63,170 nt of DNA from Chitinophagaceae bacterium UBA1946 (GTDB lineage Bacteria > Bacteroidota > Bacteroidia > Chitinophagales > Chitinophagaceae), in the NCBI GenBank assembly GCA_002336815.1, contig DDEU01000035.1, positions 14,732-77,901 on the forward strand, in the 5' to 3' direction. This document shows, piece by piece, positions 45,963-53,947 of the stretch; the first letter of the stretch is position 1; every line of letters begins with the position of its first letter. The position numbers were made by a program, and so were the translations under genes. Below the pieces are notes generated by a model that searched no databases, was not told the DNA's origin, and worked only from the letters and a program-made list of their open reading frames with translations.

Positions 45963-46790
45963 TTGAACGCAAGTTTTAAAATACAGTCTTCCGAAACAGT
46001 GAATGCAGGTGCCCGGTTGCTGATAGAAATAAGTCAGTACGGCATTGCTTACCTCATCACCGACAGCAATAATACCTGCGTAGCCCTGCACAGCCAGCAT
46101 TTCACCATTGATACCAGTGCAGACAAAGCCGCCAATGCATTGAAGCAACTGGCAGCAACAGAAGGAATTCTGCAGGAAAGTTTCAGTAACATTACCGTTT
46201 TATACGCTTACCCCGAAGCATTACTGGTGCCTTCAGAATATGTTACAGAGGCTGGAAAAAAGCAACTGCTCGAAATGGTTTTTGGTGATGCGAATGATGC
46301 TTTTACCCGTACAGATTTTTTATACCGTCATCACATACACAATATTTACAGCGTACCACGGCAGATCGATGCGGTAGTATCTTACCTGTTTTCATCGCCG
46401 GTAAGTACTCACCTGTATTCCCTGCTGCCGGATATGTTCAACCAAACCGGTAATAACCTGTACTGCATTTTCGGTGGTTCATCCTTTACCGCCATGCTGG
46501 CAAAAGAGGGCAAGTTGCAGGCAATACAATCTTTCAAATATAAAACGCCGGAAGATGCAGCCTTTTACCTGTTGCAGCTCTGTGAAGGCTTTGGAACAAA
46601 GCCCGATGATACCGTTGTACATCTCAATGGGATGATCGACAGTTCATCGAACCTGTATGCTGAGCTGTACAAGTATTTTCTTCACCTGGAATTCGCAAGC
46701 CTGCCCGGTTCATTCACGTATCCGGAAGAGATCAACGAATATCCTTCGCATTATTTCAGTCATTTATTTTCTGCAGCAGCATGCGTATAA
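45963..46790 (+). CDS. DUF3822 family protein
   Basis: A 275-aa soluble protein of the DUF3822 family, whose members nearly always precede rsmD in Bacteroidota. It starts at TTG 45963 (NASFKIQSSE); the next in-frame candidates lie deeper in the conserved N-terminus. Residues 110-125 read FLYRHHIHNIYSVPR, and the fold resembles an actin-like ATPase without a clear nucleotide motif. The gene overlaps rsmD by 10 bp, suggesting translational coupling. Function unknown. Confidence 0.85.
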   Translation: MNASFKIQSSETVNAGARLLIEISQYGIAYLITDSNNTCVALHSQHFTIDTSADKAANALKQLAATEGILQESFSNITVLYAYPEALLVPSEYVTEAGKKQLLEMVFGDANDAFTRTDFLYRHHIHNIYSVPRQIDAVVSYLFSSPVSTHLYSLLPDMFNQTGNNLYCIFGGSSFTAMLAKEGKLQAIQSFKYKTPEDAAFYLLQLCEGFGTKPDDTVVHLNGMIDSSSNLYAELYKYFLHLEFASLPGSFTYPEEINEYPSHYFSHLFSAAACV

Positions 46791-47317
46791 TCAGCGGCAT
46801 ATATGGCGGCAGAAAGATTGCGCCACCGGCAAGTATGCCGCATACAAGACCAACAACAGACATTGCCAAAGAAGGTCTTTTTAATGTATTGCAGAACAAC
46901 CTGGAGTTTGAACATTTAAAAACACTCGACCTGTTTGGCGGTACCGGCTGTATCAGTTATGAACTGGCGAGCAGGGGAGTGGAGGATCTTACCATTGTGG
47001 AAAAGGATACAGCGATGTATGAGTTCATCAAAAAAACTTCAAAGGAACTGGATATACAGGGTTTTAAACTGGTAAAATCGGAAGTGTTCAAATTCATCGA
47101 TACCTGTACAGAGCAATTTGATTTTATTTTTGCCGGTCCGCCTTATGCATTGGGCACCATTGACGACCTGCCGCTGAAAATATTTGAAAAAGGACTGCTG
47201 AATCCCAAAGGCTGGTTTGTACTGGAGCATACGCCAAGAAACGACTATAAAAAGTTTGAACACTACCGCACAGAAAGAAACTATGGCACCACGATATTTT
47301 CTATCTTTATCAGGTAA
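46781..47317 (+). CDS. rsmD: RsmD-like 16S rRNA methyltransferase
   Basis: A 178-aa SAM-dependent methyltransferase of the RsmD (16S rRNA m2G966) family. It opens MRIISGIYGGRKI, has TRPTTDIAKEGLFNVL, and the SAM-binding LDLFGGTGCISYELASRG. Odd: the catalytic [DN]PPY motif reads G119-P-P-Y (FIFAGPPYAL), so the acidic or amide residue that contacts the target amino group is replaced by Gly. The protein overlaps DUF3822 by 10 bp and lies 44 bp before the folate cyclo-ligase gene. It may be active through another residue, or be specialised. Confidence 0.85.
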   Translation: MRIISGIYGGRKIAPPASMPHTRPTTDIAKEGLFNVLQNNLEFEHLKTLDLFGGTGCISYELASRGVEDLTIVEKDTAMYEFIKKTSKELDIQGFKLVKSEVFKFIDTCTEQFDFIFAGPPYALGTIDDLPLKIFEKGLLNPKGWFVLEHTPRNDYKKFEHYRTERNYGTTIFSIFIR

Positions 47318-47361
47318 GGCTGCTGACAGCATATCCCTCATTTACTATTCATACGGGTACA

Positions 47362-47937
47362 ATGAAAAAGAAAGATCTCCGTCGTTATTATAAACAGATG
47401 AGGAGCGAACTTACTCCTGCGCAGATCAATGTAATGGACGACCTGATGCTGATACAGTTTCAAAAACTGCCGGTTGATATTCCTTCCCTTATCATGACCT
47501 ATGCACCGCTTGATACATTGAATGAATTCAATCCGCAGCTCATCACCGACTATTGTTATTTTAAAAACCCAAACCAGCAACTGCTTTACCCGCTGATGTA
47601 CGAAGTGGAAAAGGAAAATGAAATGATCGCCGTGCTGGTAAATGATGATACCATTTTTGAACAGAATGAATATGGCATAGATGAGCCTGCTGATGGAACA
47701 GATGTAGCACCCTCTGCCATTGATATGGTGATCGTACCGCTGTTATGCTTTAACAGCGGGGGTTACCGGGTTGGGTATGGTAAAGGATATTATGACCGTT
47801 TTTTAAAACAATGCCGGCCAGACTGTATCAAAATTGGCTTCAGTTATTTTGAACCGGTGGACTTGATCGAAGACATCAATGAATTCGATGTAAAGCTTGA
47901 TTACTGTGTTACCCATGAACGATACTATGAATTTTAA
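47362..47937 (+). CDS. 5-formyltetrahydrofolate cyclo-ligase
   Basis: A 191-aa enzyme of the 5-FTHF cyclo-ligase (MTHFS/YgfA) family, which uses ATP to convert 5-formyl-THF to 5,10-methenyl-THF. The N-terminal KKKDLRRYYKQMRSEL is the basic helix, and the GGYRVGYGKGYYDRFL motif near residue 133 is the ATP/folate signature. A folate-binding CFNSGG precedes it. It lies 44 bp downstream of rsmD and is followed by a terminator, so DUF3822, rsmD and this gene appear to form one unit. Confidence 0.92.
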   Translation: MKKKDLRRYYKQMRSELTPAQINVMDDLMLIQFQKLPVDIPSLIMTYAPLDTLNEFNPQLITDYCYFKNPNQQLLYPLMYEVEKENEMIAVLVNDDTIFEQNEYGIDEPADGTDVAPSAIDMVIVPLLCFNSGGYRVGYGKGYYDRFLKQCRPDCIKIGFSYFEPVDLIEDINEFDVKLDYCVTHERYYEF

Positions 47938-47972
47938 AGCCTGCGTTAGTTTTATACAGGCACGGGCTTTTT
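47936..47972 (+). terminator. Terminator after the cyclo-ligase gene
   Basis: Stem AAAGCC / GGCTTT (47936-47941 with 47965-47970), extended by a G-U and a G-C pair, then TT. It overlaps the stop codon. Confidence 0.6.
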
Positions 47973-47994
47973 AAAACTATGCTCCGCCGAACCT

Positions 47995-48024
47995 TTGCCG
48001 GCTATACCAAACCTGTTAACTTTG
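47995..48024 (+). promoter_or_regulatory. Promoter of lpxK
   Basis: TTG at 47995-47997, a 19-bp gap and TAACTTTG (exact TAnnTTTG) at 48017-48024. It is 22 bp before the start codon at 48047 and is the best-spaced Bacteroidota promoter in the window. Confidence 0.7.
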
Positions 48025-48046
48025 CCTCAACCACAAACGTGACATC

Positions 48047-49117
48047 GTGTTGTTAAAAAGCTTCCGTTATTTATTGTTACCATTTTCATTCGTTTACGGC
48101 GGCATCGTGTGGCTGCGTAACTGGCTGTACAATAAAAATTATCTAAAATCCATCCCTTTTAATTTCCCACTGATCTGTGTTGGTAACCTTGCAGTAGGCG
48201 GTACCGGTAAAACACCGATGGTGGAATACCTCGTAAGATTGTTGAAAGATGATTTTAATACGGCCACCCTCAGCCGTGGGTACAAACGCAAAACAAAGGG
48301 CTTTGGCATTGCCAATGAAAAAACCACGGCACTGGAGATCGGGGATGAGCCCATGCAGTTCCATAAAAAATTCCCGGATGTTACGGTTGCCGTAGGAGAA
48401 GAACGGCTGGTAGCGATACCACAATTACTGCAGGATAAACCGGCCACGGAAGTGATCATTTTGGATGATGCTTTCCAGCACCGGCAGGTAAAAGCTGGAT
48501 TGAACCTGCTGCTCACAGAGTACAAAGATCTTTATACAAGAGACCTGATGCTGCCCGCCGGTGACCTGAGAGATGTGAGAAGCAGCGCAAAACGGGCGGA
48601 GATCATTATCGTTACCAAATGTAAACCCAGCATTTCAGAAGAAGAAAGACAGGCCATCATAAAAGAACTGGATCCCACACCTGCACAAACGGTTTATTTT
48701 ACCAAAATAGAATACTCCACTCCCTATCATCTCTTTAGCAAAAGGCAGTATAATTTTTCGTCCAATGCAGATATTTTACTGGTCTGCGGCATTGCCAACC
48801 CAAGACCGCTGCAGGATTTTCTTGCCGCCAATGTACATTCTTACGATATGCTCCGCTACCAGGATCATCATATATTCGACAGCGATGATCTCGGGGAGAT
48901 CAAGAAACAATTCTCTAAAATAAGATCTTCCGAAAAGCTGATACTCACCACCGAAAAAGATGGCGTAAGGATGCAGAAATTTGAACAGGAGTTTGCCGAT
49001 TTTCCTATTTATGTACTGCCGGTAAAACACAGCTTTTTATTTGACGGAACTGAGCGCTTCAACCGGCAGGTGATCGATTTTATCCACAGTTATCCAAAAC
49101 AAACAGCAACCCCGTAA
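48047..49117 (+). CDS. lpxK: Tetraacyldisaccharide 4'-kinase
   Basis: A 356-aa inner-membrane-associated kinase of lipid A synthesis that adds the 4'-phosphate to tetraacyl disaccharide. It has an N-terminal membrane helix (LLLPFSFVYGGIVWLRNWLY) and the P-loop GNLAVGGTGKTPMVEYL (residues 46-62). ATLSRGYKRKTKG, GDEPMQ and ILDDAFQHRQV are the classical LpxK motifs. It starts at GTG with a good promoter 22 bp upstream. It stands alone among other functions; the other lpx genes are not in this window. Confidence 0.95.
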   Translation: MLLKSFRYLLLPFSFVYGGIVWLRNWLYNKNYLKSIPFNFPLICVGNLAVGGTGKTPMVEYLVRLLKDDFNTATLSRGYKRKTKGFGIANEKTTALEIGDEPMQFHKKFPDVTVAVGEERLVAIPQLLQDKPATEVIILDDAFQHRQVKAGLNLLLTEYKDLYTRDLMLPAGDLRDVRSSAKRAEIIIVTKCKPSISEEERQAIIKELDPTPAQTVYFTKIEYSTPYHLFSKRQYNFSSNADILLVCGIANPRPLQDFLAANVHSYDMLRYQDHHIFDSDDLGEIKKQFSKIRSSEKLILTTEKDGVRMQKFEQEFADFPIYVLPVKHSFLFDGTERFNRQVIDFIHSYPKQTATP

Positions 49118-49211
49118 TGCAGACAGCAGGCTGCATTGATCATTGCACTGGATTTTACACACCGCAGGTTTTTACTGCCTGTATCGTCCAATCTTCAAGC
49201 GCTAAGAACCA

Positions 49212-49784
49212 TTGACCGAACAGGAACTCATATCACAACTTCAAAAAGGAGATGAGCAGGCTTTTAAGCTGCTGGTACACCGTTACCAGGATAAGGTATT
49301 CAATACGGCATTCGGGATGTTGCAGCAGCATGGGGATGCGGAAGACATTGCACAGGAAGTGTTCATAAAAGTGTACCGGTCGGTGCAGCAGTTCAAAGGA
49401 GCATCTGCATTATCAACCTGGATCTACCGGATCACCATTACCAAATGCCTGGATCATATCCGCACTAAAAAACGAAAAAAGCGTTTTGGAAATGTCCTCA
49501 ACATTTTTGGCATTGGTAACCAGCTCGTATACGAACCTGCAGATTTTCATCACCCGGGTGTGGTGCTGGACAACAAAGAGAATGCAGCCTTCCTGTTTAA
49601 AATGATCGACAACTTACCGGAAAATCAGAAAACTGCTTTCATTCTTAACAAACTCGAAGATCTTAGCTACGCCGCCATCGCAGAAGTGATGAATACCACC
49701 GAATCGGCGGTGGATTCCCTGTTGCAAAGGGCCAGGCAAAATCTCAAAAAGAAAATTTTAGCAAAAAATAATGAGCATGGATAG
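49212..49784 (+). CDS. ECF RNA polymerase sigma factor
   Basis: A 190-aa sigma-70 family factor of the extracytoplasmic-function class. Region 2 covers residues 20-90 (LLVHRYQDKVFNTAFGML, DAEDIAQEVFIKVYR, STWIYRITITKCLD). Region 4 covers 130-180 (LPENQKTAFILNKLEDLSYAAIAEVMNTTESAVDSLLQRA). It starts at TTG 49212. It is followed within 46 bp by a one-span membrane protein and a CpxP-like protein, so it probably directs an envelope-stress response. Confidence 0.92.
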   Translation: MTEQELISQLQKGDEQAFKLLVHRYQDKVFNTAFGMLQQHGDAEDIAQEVFIKVYRSVQQFKGASALSTWIYRITITKCLDHIRTKKRKKRFGNVLNIFGIGNQLVYEPADFHHPGVVLDNKENAAFLFKMIDNLPENQKTAFILNKLEDLSYAAIAEVMNTTESAVDSLLQRARQNLKKKILAKNNEHG

Positions 49785-49830
49785 CAGGTTTCTAACAGTC
49801 ACATCGTCTAAAACATCATAACAGCATACA

Positions 49831-50142
49831 ATGCCTCACGCTAAAGATCAAACGGACAAGATATTGCAAAGCCTCAATGGCATCAGCAAACTGAAAGCGC
49901 CCGATTTTTTTTATACCAGGCTGCAGTCCCGGATGGAGAAAGAATTGCTGGCATCGCCTGCATTCCCATTGTTGTTGCGGCCCGCATTTTTAAACACCTG
50001 TCTCGCCCTGGTATTTGTTGTTAATCTTGTAACACTGGCTAGCGGCAACAAAGATGTTGAACAGGTAAAAAAACAGGAAGCTCCCATCGAGCGTTTTGCA
50101 ACTGAATACAATATGGGTACAGCAGACCAGTTGTACGAATAA
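49831..50142 (+). CDS. Single-span membrane protein, likely anti-sigma partner
   Basis: A 103-aa protein with a soluble N-terminus (KDQTDKILQSLNGISKLKAPDFFYTRLQSRMEKE). One span follows at about residues 52-69 (FLNTCLALVFVVNLVTLA), then a short exported tail. Its position 46 bp after an ECF sigma gene and the topology fit a small anti-sigma factor. No zinc-anti-sigma (HxxxCxxC) motif is visible, so this is inferred from context only. The next gene starts 11 bp downstream. Confidence 0.7.
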   Translation: MPHAKDQTDKILQSLNGISKLKAPDFFYTRLQSRMEKELLASPAFPLLLRPAFLNTCLALVFVVNLVTLASGNKDVEQVKKQEAPIERFATEYNMGTADQLYE

Positions 50143-50153
50143 AAAATTTCACC

Positions 50154-50672
50154 ATGAACAGCATTAAGAACAATAAACTGCTTTCTCTCCTCACTTTACT
50201 GTTGCTGGTATTGAATGTCGTTACCCTAACAATGGTGTGGAAGAATAACAGGCAGCATAGTGATCCGGCTCTGCCTCCGATACAGGGGCCAGTGTTTGAA
50301 TTTGTAACAACCGAATTGAACCTGACTGAGCAACAGCAGGCGAAATACAAAGTTTTACGGGAAGAACACCAGGCGCAACAACGGCCCTTACTGGATTCCA
50401 TCCGGAAAGCCAAAGAAGCTTTTTTTGAATTATTGAAAGATACTGCCGTGAGTGTAGCAACTGTTGCGGCTTACAATAACAAAGGATTGGCTCTGCAGGG
50501 CCAACTGGAGCTCGTGCATTTTAAACATTTTCAACAGCTAAGAGCGATCTGCAACAGCGGGCAGCAACAAAAATTTGACAGGATCATACAAACGGTGTTA
50601 AGAAGACTTGCGCCAAGGCCACCCGGGCCTCCACCGGGAGAGATGGATAGGGAAATTCCTCCGGGAAGGTAA
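50154..50672 (+). CDS. CpxP/Spy-like periplasmic sensor or chaperone protein
   Basis: A 172-aa membrane-anchored protein (LLSLLTLLLLVLNVVTLTMVW span, residues 8-28) with a periplasmic helical domain. The LNLTEQQQAKYKVLREEHQ segment matches the LTxxQ signature of CpxP/Spy/CnrX-type stress proteins. A Pro- and Gly-rich, acidic-basic tail follows (RPPGPPPGEMDREIPPGR). In the CnrYXH and similar systems such a protein senses metal or misfolded protein and signals to the anti-sigma factor. It completes a three-gene cluster with the ECF sigma and membrane protein. Confidence 0.78.
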   Translation: MNSIKNNKLLSLLTLLLLVLNVVTLTMVWKNNRQHSDPALPPIQGPVFEFVTTELNLTEQQQAKYKVLREEHQAQQRPLLDSIRKAKEAFFELLKDTAVSVATVAAYNNKGLALQGQLELVHFKHFQQLRAICNSGQQQKFDRIIQTVLRRLAPRPPGPPPGEMDREIPPGR

Positions 50673-50755
50673 GCAAAGCGTGCTGGAAACAAATGCCTGA
50701 AATGTATATCAGCACTGCCCGAAAAAGATATGGCACCTTGGTTGCGGGCGGCGGT

Positions 50756-52090
50756 TTATTTAGCCACGTCTATCTTTACCTTTTTGCCTTTTATCTTTTC
50801 ATCCTTTATCAGTTCCAGCAAAGCACCCACTTTCAGTTTTCGAACGGCAGCGAAACTGGAAAAATCCTTTACTTCGATCAGGCCGATATCATCCTGTTTG
50901 AGGTTGCCCACCTTGGATAAAAAGCCTACAATATCCATCTTGTTCACTTTATCTTTTTTGCCGGCAGCAAAAAACAAGGTTGTCCATTTTGGTTTTTCCG
51001 GCAATTCGAGGTCTTCATACAAAACCAGTTCCGTAACCTCATCGGTGATATAAGTCGGCAATTTTTCTTCGGGAGACAAGATCAGGATAGACTTTCCACC
51101 CGCTGTCATACGTGCCGTGCGGCCATTGCGGTGCGTATACACATCCGCGGTAGGCGGTAAATGAAAATGAATGATGTATTTGATGTTTGGAATATCCAAC
51201 CCTCTTGAAGCAAGATCAGTTGTGATCAGCACATTGGAGGTGCCGTTTTTAAACTTGCACATAGCCGCTTCCCTTTCATACTGTTCCATGCCGCCATGGT
51301 AAAATACGTTGCTGATTCCTTTTTCCAGCAATAACTGGCTGGTTCTTTCAACCGATTCACGGTGGTTGCAAAATACGATCACCGATTTATTCCCGACCTG
51401 GCAAAGCAGCCTGAACAGGGTTTCTACTTTATCTTTATCGGGCGACTTCACTGTTTGCACCAGCAATTCATCTACCGGTTCCTTTTCTACCATTGCAGAT
51501 AAAAACTCCACTTTTACCGGGTCGGTAAAACCAACAAAGGCCGGGATTTCGGGCGCATTGGTGGCTGAAGTGAGTATTCTTTTTTGAACGGCCGGTAAGG
51601 AACCAATGATAAATTCCATTTCTTCCTTAAAGCCCAGTTCCAGCGATTTGTCAAACTCGTCCAATACCAATGTAGTAATGGCTTCGGTAGAGAAATTATT
51701 GCGCCGGATATGATCGGCTATGCGGCCGGCGGTGCCGATGATCACGGCAGGAGATTGCAGCAGGTTATTCTCTTCTATCTCCCTTTTGTGTCCGCCATAG
51801 CAGCAACTTATTTTATAGCCACTGCCGGCTTTGCGAAATACTTCATCAATCTGGATCGCCAGTTCCCTGGAAGGTGCCAGAATCAATGCCTGCGTAGTTT
51901 TAACGGATGGATCAAGCTGCTGTATAACGGGCATTAAAAAAGCCAGGGTTTTGCCGGAGCCGGTGGTAGACAGCAGCAGCATGTTATCATGTTCGCTGCT
52001 CGCCTTAATGGCAGCCAGCTGCATTTCGTTAAGGGCTTCAATCTTTAAATTGGCCAGTATCTTTTTGGGAGAAATATTTACCTGTTGCAT
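50756..52090 (-). CDS. DbpA-like DEAD-box RNA helicase with DEFD motif
   Basis: A 444-aa ATP-dependent RNA helicase. Motifs are the Q-like ALNEMQLAAI, I (STTGSGKT, residues 41-48), Ia (PSRELA), Ib (GTAGRI), II DEFD (144-147), III (SAT at 175-177) and VI (HRNGRTARM). The C-terminal about 75 residues (KKDKVNKMDIVGFLSKVGNL, ikGKKVKID) match the DbpA/CsdA RNA-binding domain. DbpA proteins act in 50S subunit assembly by binding 23S rRNA hairpin 92. Motif II reads DEFD rather than DEAD; Walker B Asp-Glu remain. It is monocistronic and divergent from the DoxX gene. Confidence 0.9.
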   Translation of the reverse strand: MQQVNISPKKILANLKIEALNEMQLAAIKASSEHDNMLLLSTTGSGKTLAFLMPVIQQLDPSVKTTQALILAPSRELAIQIDEVFRKAGSGYKISCCYGGHKREIEENNLLQSPAVIIGTAGRIADHIRRNNFSTEAITTLVLDEFDKSLELGFKEEMEFIIGSLPAVQKRILTSATNAPEIPAFVGFTDPVKVEFLSAMVEKEPVDELLVQTVKSPDKDKVETLFRLLCQVGNKSVIVFCNHRESVERTSQLLLEKGISNVFYHGGMEQYEREAAMCKFKNGTSNVLITTDLASRGLDIPNIKYIIHFHLPPTADVYTHRNGRTARMTAGGKSILILSPEEKLPTYITDEVTELVLYEDLELPEKPKWTTLFFAAGKKDKVNKMDIVGFLSKVGNLKQDDIGLIEVKDFSSFAAVRKLKVGALLELIKDEKIKGKKVKIDVAK

Positions 52091-52152
52091 TTCGGTAAAA
52101 TTAGCTGTAAATTAGTGAGAGTTCTTTTTTATTAACGATAAAACTTTGCTAT

Positions 52153-52596
52153 ATGACAGTTCTTGAACGCATGGAGCATTGGGGCGACGCCCATCATCCT
52201 AAATGGCTCGACATCATCCGCATCGTACTCGGCTTATTTCTCTGCTACAAAGGATACGATTTTCTTCAAAATTCCAGCACCGTGGCCGGGGCGCTTTCTA
52301 CCAAAACCTCTTTCGGAAACTTTACCGTGATCATCATCAGCCACTACGTGGTATTTGCCCATCTCATTGGTGGTATCCTGCTGATCCTCGGTTTGCTTAC
52401 CCGGTTTGCCTGCATCATCCAGATACCCATTTTACTCGGCGCCATCATTTTTGTGAACCTTGCAAGTGATGTACTAAAGCCTTACAATGAGTTGTTTCTT
52501 TCTGTAATTGTATTGCTGTTGTTATGTTATTTTTTAATTGCAGGCAACGGTCCCTGGGCATTAAGGATCAAAGACAATGAAAAGAAACACGTTTAG
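52153..52596 (+). CDS. DoxX family membrane protein
   Basis: A 147-aa inner-membrane protein with four predicted spans. WLDIIRIVLGLFLCYKGYDFLQN, VIIISHYVVFAHLIGGILLILGLLTRFACIIQIPILLGAIIFVN and ELFLSVIVLLLLCYFLIAGNGPWALR follow the DoxX/SURF4-like layout. Members are linked to thiosulfate oxidation or redox stress, but most are uncharacterised. It starts 62 bp from the divergent helicase gene and ends at a strong hairpin. Confidence 0.87.
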   Translation: MTVLERMEHWGDAHHPKWLDIIRIVLGLFLCYKGYDFLQNSSTVAGALSTKTSFGNFTVIIISHYVVFAHLIGGILLILGLLTRFACIIQIPILLGAIIFVNLASDVLKPYNELFLSVIVLLLLCYFLIAGNGPWALRIKDNEKKHV

Positions 52597-52637
52597 AAAA
52601 TCGATTGCTGGCGTTAAGAAATAAACCCCTGAAAACA

Positions 52638-52668
52638 GAAGGCCGGCCTTTTTTAAAAGCCGGCCTTC
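52638..52668. terminator. Bidirectional hairpin between convergent genes
   Basis: A perfect 10-bp stem GAAGGCCGGC / GCCGGCCTTC with an 11-nt T/A-rich loop, between the convergent DoxX and cytochrome genes. It lacks a good downstream T-run on the plus strand. Confidence 0.65.
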
Positions 52669-52685
52669 CTATAATTAAAATGAGA

Positions 52686-53033
52686 TCACTTTTCAAGCAA
52701 TCCTTCCTTTTTCCAGTTTGTAAAAATGGCAATGGTAGAATCAGTTAATTTTTCGTGCCTCATTGGCATAAAGCCACGTTCGCCCGGATTTTTCTGTATC
52801 CTTGCAATGATGTCGTCAGCAAATTCTTTGGTACTGGCATAATTATCCAGCGACTTTTTATTCCCTTGTCCTGCAATATGGCAGGGCCCGCAGCTTGCCA
52901 GTATCACTGGTTTTACATTGGTTTCGTAAGTAAGGGGTGGAGGTGCCGGCGCTGCGGCATTTTTTGTAGAAGAACAAAATTGGAATAACAGCACTGCTGC
53001 AAACAGCGCCAGTGCCGTGGTTAATTTACGCAT
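52686..53033 (-). CDS. Small cytochrome c-type lipoprotein
   Basis: A 115-aa lipoprotein with lipobox Cys20 (LLFQFCSS), an Ala/Pro linker and one haem-attachment site CGPCH (Cys48, Cys51, His52). The likely axial Met is in FMPMRHEKL (Met89 or Met91). It resembles the cytochrome c domains used as small periplasmic electron carriers, here tethered to a membrane. It is convergent with the DoxX gene; a divergent promoter region separates it from the DUF1801 fusion. Confidence 0.87.
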   Translation of the reverse strand: MRKLTTALALFAAVLLFQFCSSTKNAAAPAPPPLTYETNVKPVILASCGPCHIAGQGNKKSLDNYASTKEFADDIIARIQKNPGERGFMPMRHEKLTDSTIAIFTNWKKEGLLEK

Positions 53034-53191
53034 GGTTGATGTGTTTTGTTGATTTGATTATTGATACAAATGTATTGTTTGCAGGAAGAATATCACTACA
53101 ATGAGATGAAAGGAAGAAACAGTGCGACGAATGACCGGCCGGGAATGTGGATTGTCGCAATGCAACCCCAAAATTGGCGCAGTTAGCTTTT

Positions 53192-53219
53192 TTGATTACT
53201 GGCTGTTGAATTATATTTG
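53192..53219 (+). promoter_or_regulatory. Promoter of the DUF1801 fusion gene
   Basis: TTG at 53192-53194, a 17-bp gap and TATATTTG (exact TAnnTTTG) at 53212-53219, 34 bp before ATG 53254. It sits inside the longer open frame starting at 53122. Confidence 0.6.
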
Positions 53220-53253
53220 TTTTATTGCATGTGTAACGATCAAGCTTAAAATT

Positions 53254-53895
53254 ATGCCAACTACCAGTACTGAAATAGACAAATATATCAAGGGCTTCCC
53301 CGAAAGTACCCGGCAGCTTTTGCAGCAGATACGCTCCACCATCAGCAAAGCCGCACCACTGGCCGAAGAAAAAATGGCCTATGGCATTCCAACATTTTTT
53401 TTATATGGTAACCTGGTTCATTTTGCAGGATATCAACATCACATCGGTTTCTATCCCGGTGCAGATGGCATCGCTAACTTTAAAGAAGCATTGTCGAAAT
53501 ATAAAAACGCAAAAGGCTCAGTACAATTTCCGATTGACAGTCCCTTGCCGCTGGCATTGGTAACAAAGATAGTTTTGTTCAGGGCAAGGCAAAACGAAGA
53601 AAAGGCCATCGCCAAAAAAGCCCTTCGGAAATGTGCGAACGGTCATACTTTTTTTAAGAGTAAGGATTGCCCTGACTGCCCTGTTTGCGCCGCAGCAAAG
53701 CAAGCGAACAATGATTTTCTTACAGGTTTATCAGCCCCCGCCAGGCGGGCATTACAAAACGCAGGCATTGCAACATTAAAAAAGTTGGCCGGCTTTACGG
53801 AGCCGGAGATACTGGCGTTACATGGGATGGGGCCTTCATCTATACCAAAACTCAGGCAGGCGCTGGCCGCAGAAAAATTGGCTTTCAAAAAATAA
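53254..53895 (+). CDS. DUF1801 (YdhG-like) protein fused to zinc-ribbon and HhH-like domains
   Basis: A 213-aa soluble protein. Residues 8-115 are a DUF1801/YdhG domain (PESTRQLLQQIRSTI, APLAEEKMAYGIPTF, GFYPGADGIANF). Residues 127-145 read CANGH...CPDCPVC, a likely zinc knuckle (Cys127, His131, Cys139, Cys142, Cys145). Residues 155-210 (FLTGLSAPARRALQNAGIATLKKLAGFTEPEILALHGMGPSSIPKL) look like an RNA-polymerase alpha-CTD or SAM/HhH-type fold. The start at 53254 is chosen because the promoter lies upstream of it. The function is unknown; the layout suggests nucleic acid or protein binding. Confidence 0.82.
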   Translation: MPTTSTEIDKYIKGFPESTRQLLQQIRSTISKAAPLAEEKMAYGIPTFFLYGNLVHFAGYQHHIGFYPGADGIANFKEALSKYKNAKGSVQFPIDSPLPLALVTKIVLFRARQNEEKAIAKKALRKCANGHTFFKSKDCPDCPVCAAAKQANNDFLTGLSAPARRALQNAGIATLKKLAGFTEPEILALHGMGPSSIPKLRQALAAEKLAFKK

Positions 53896-53947
53896 CCGGT
53901 CTGCAGATGGAGGTTGTTTAAGCAGACAAAGGGAACAGTTTGTAAGT

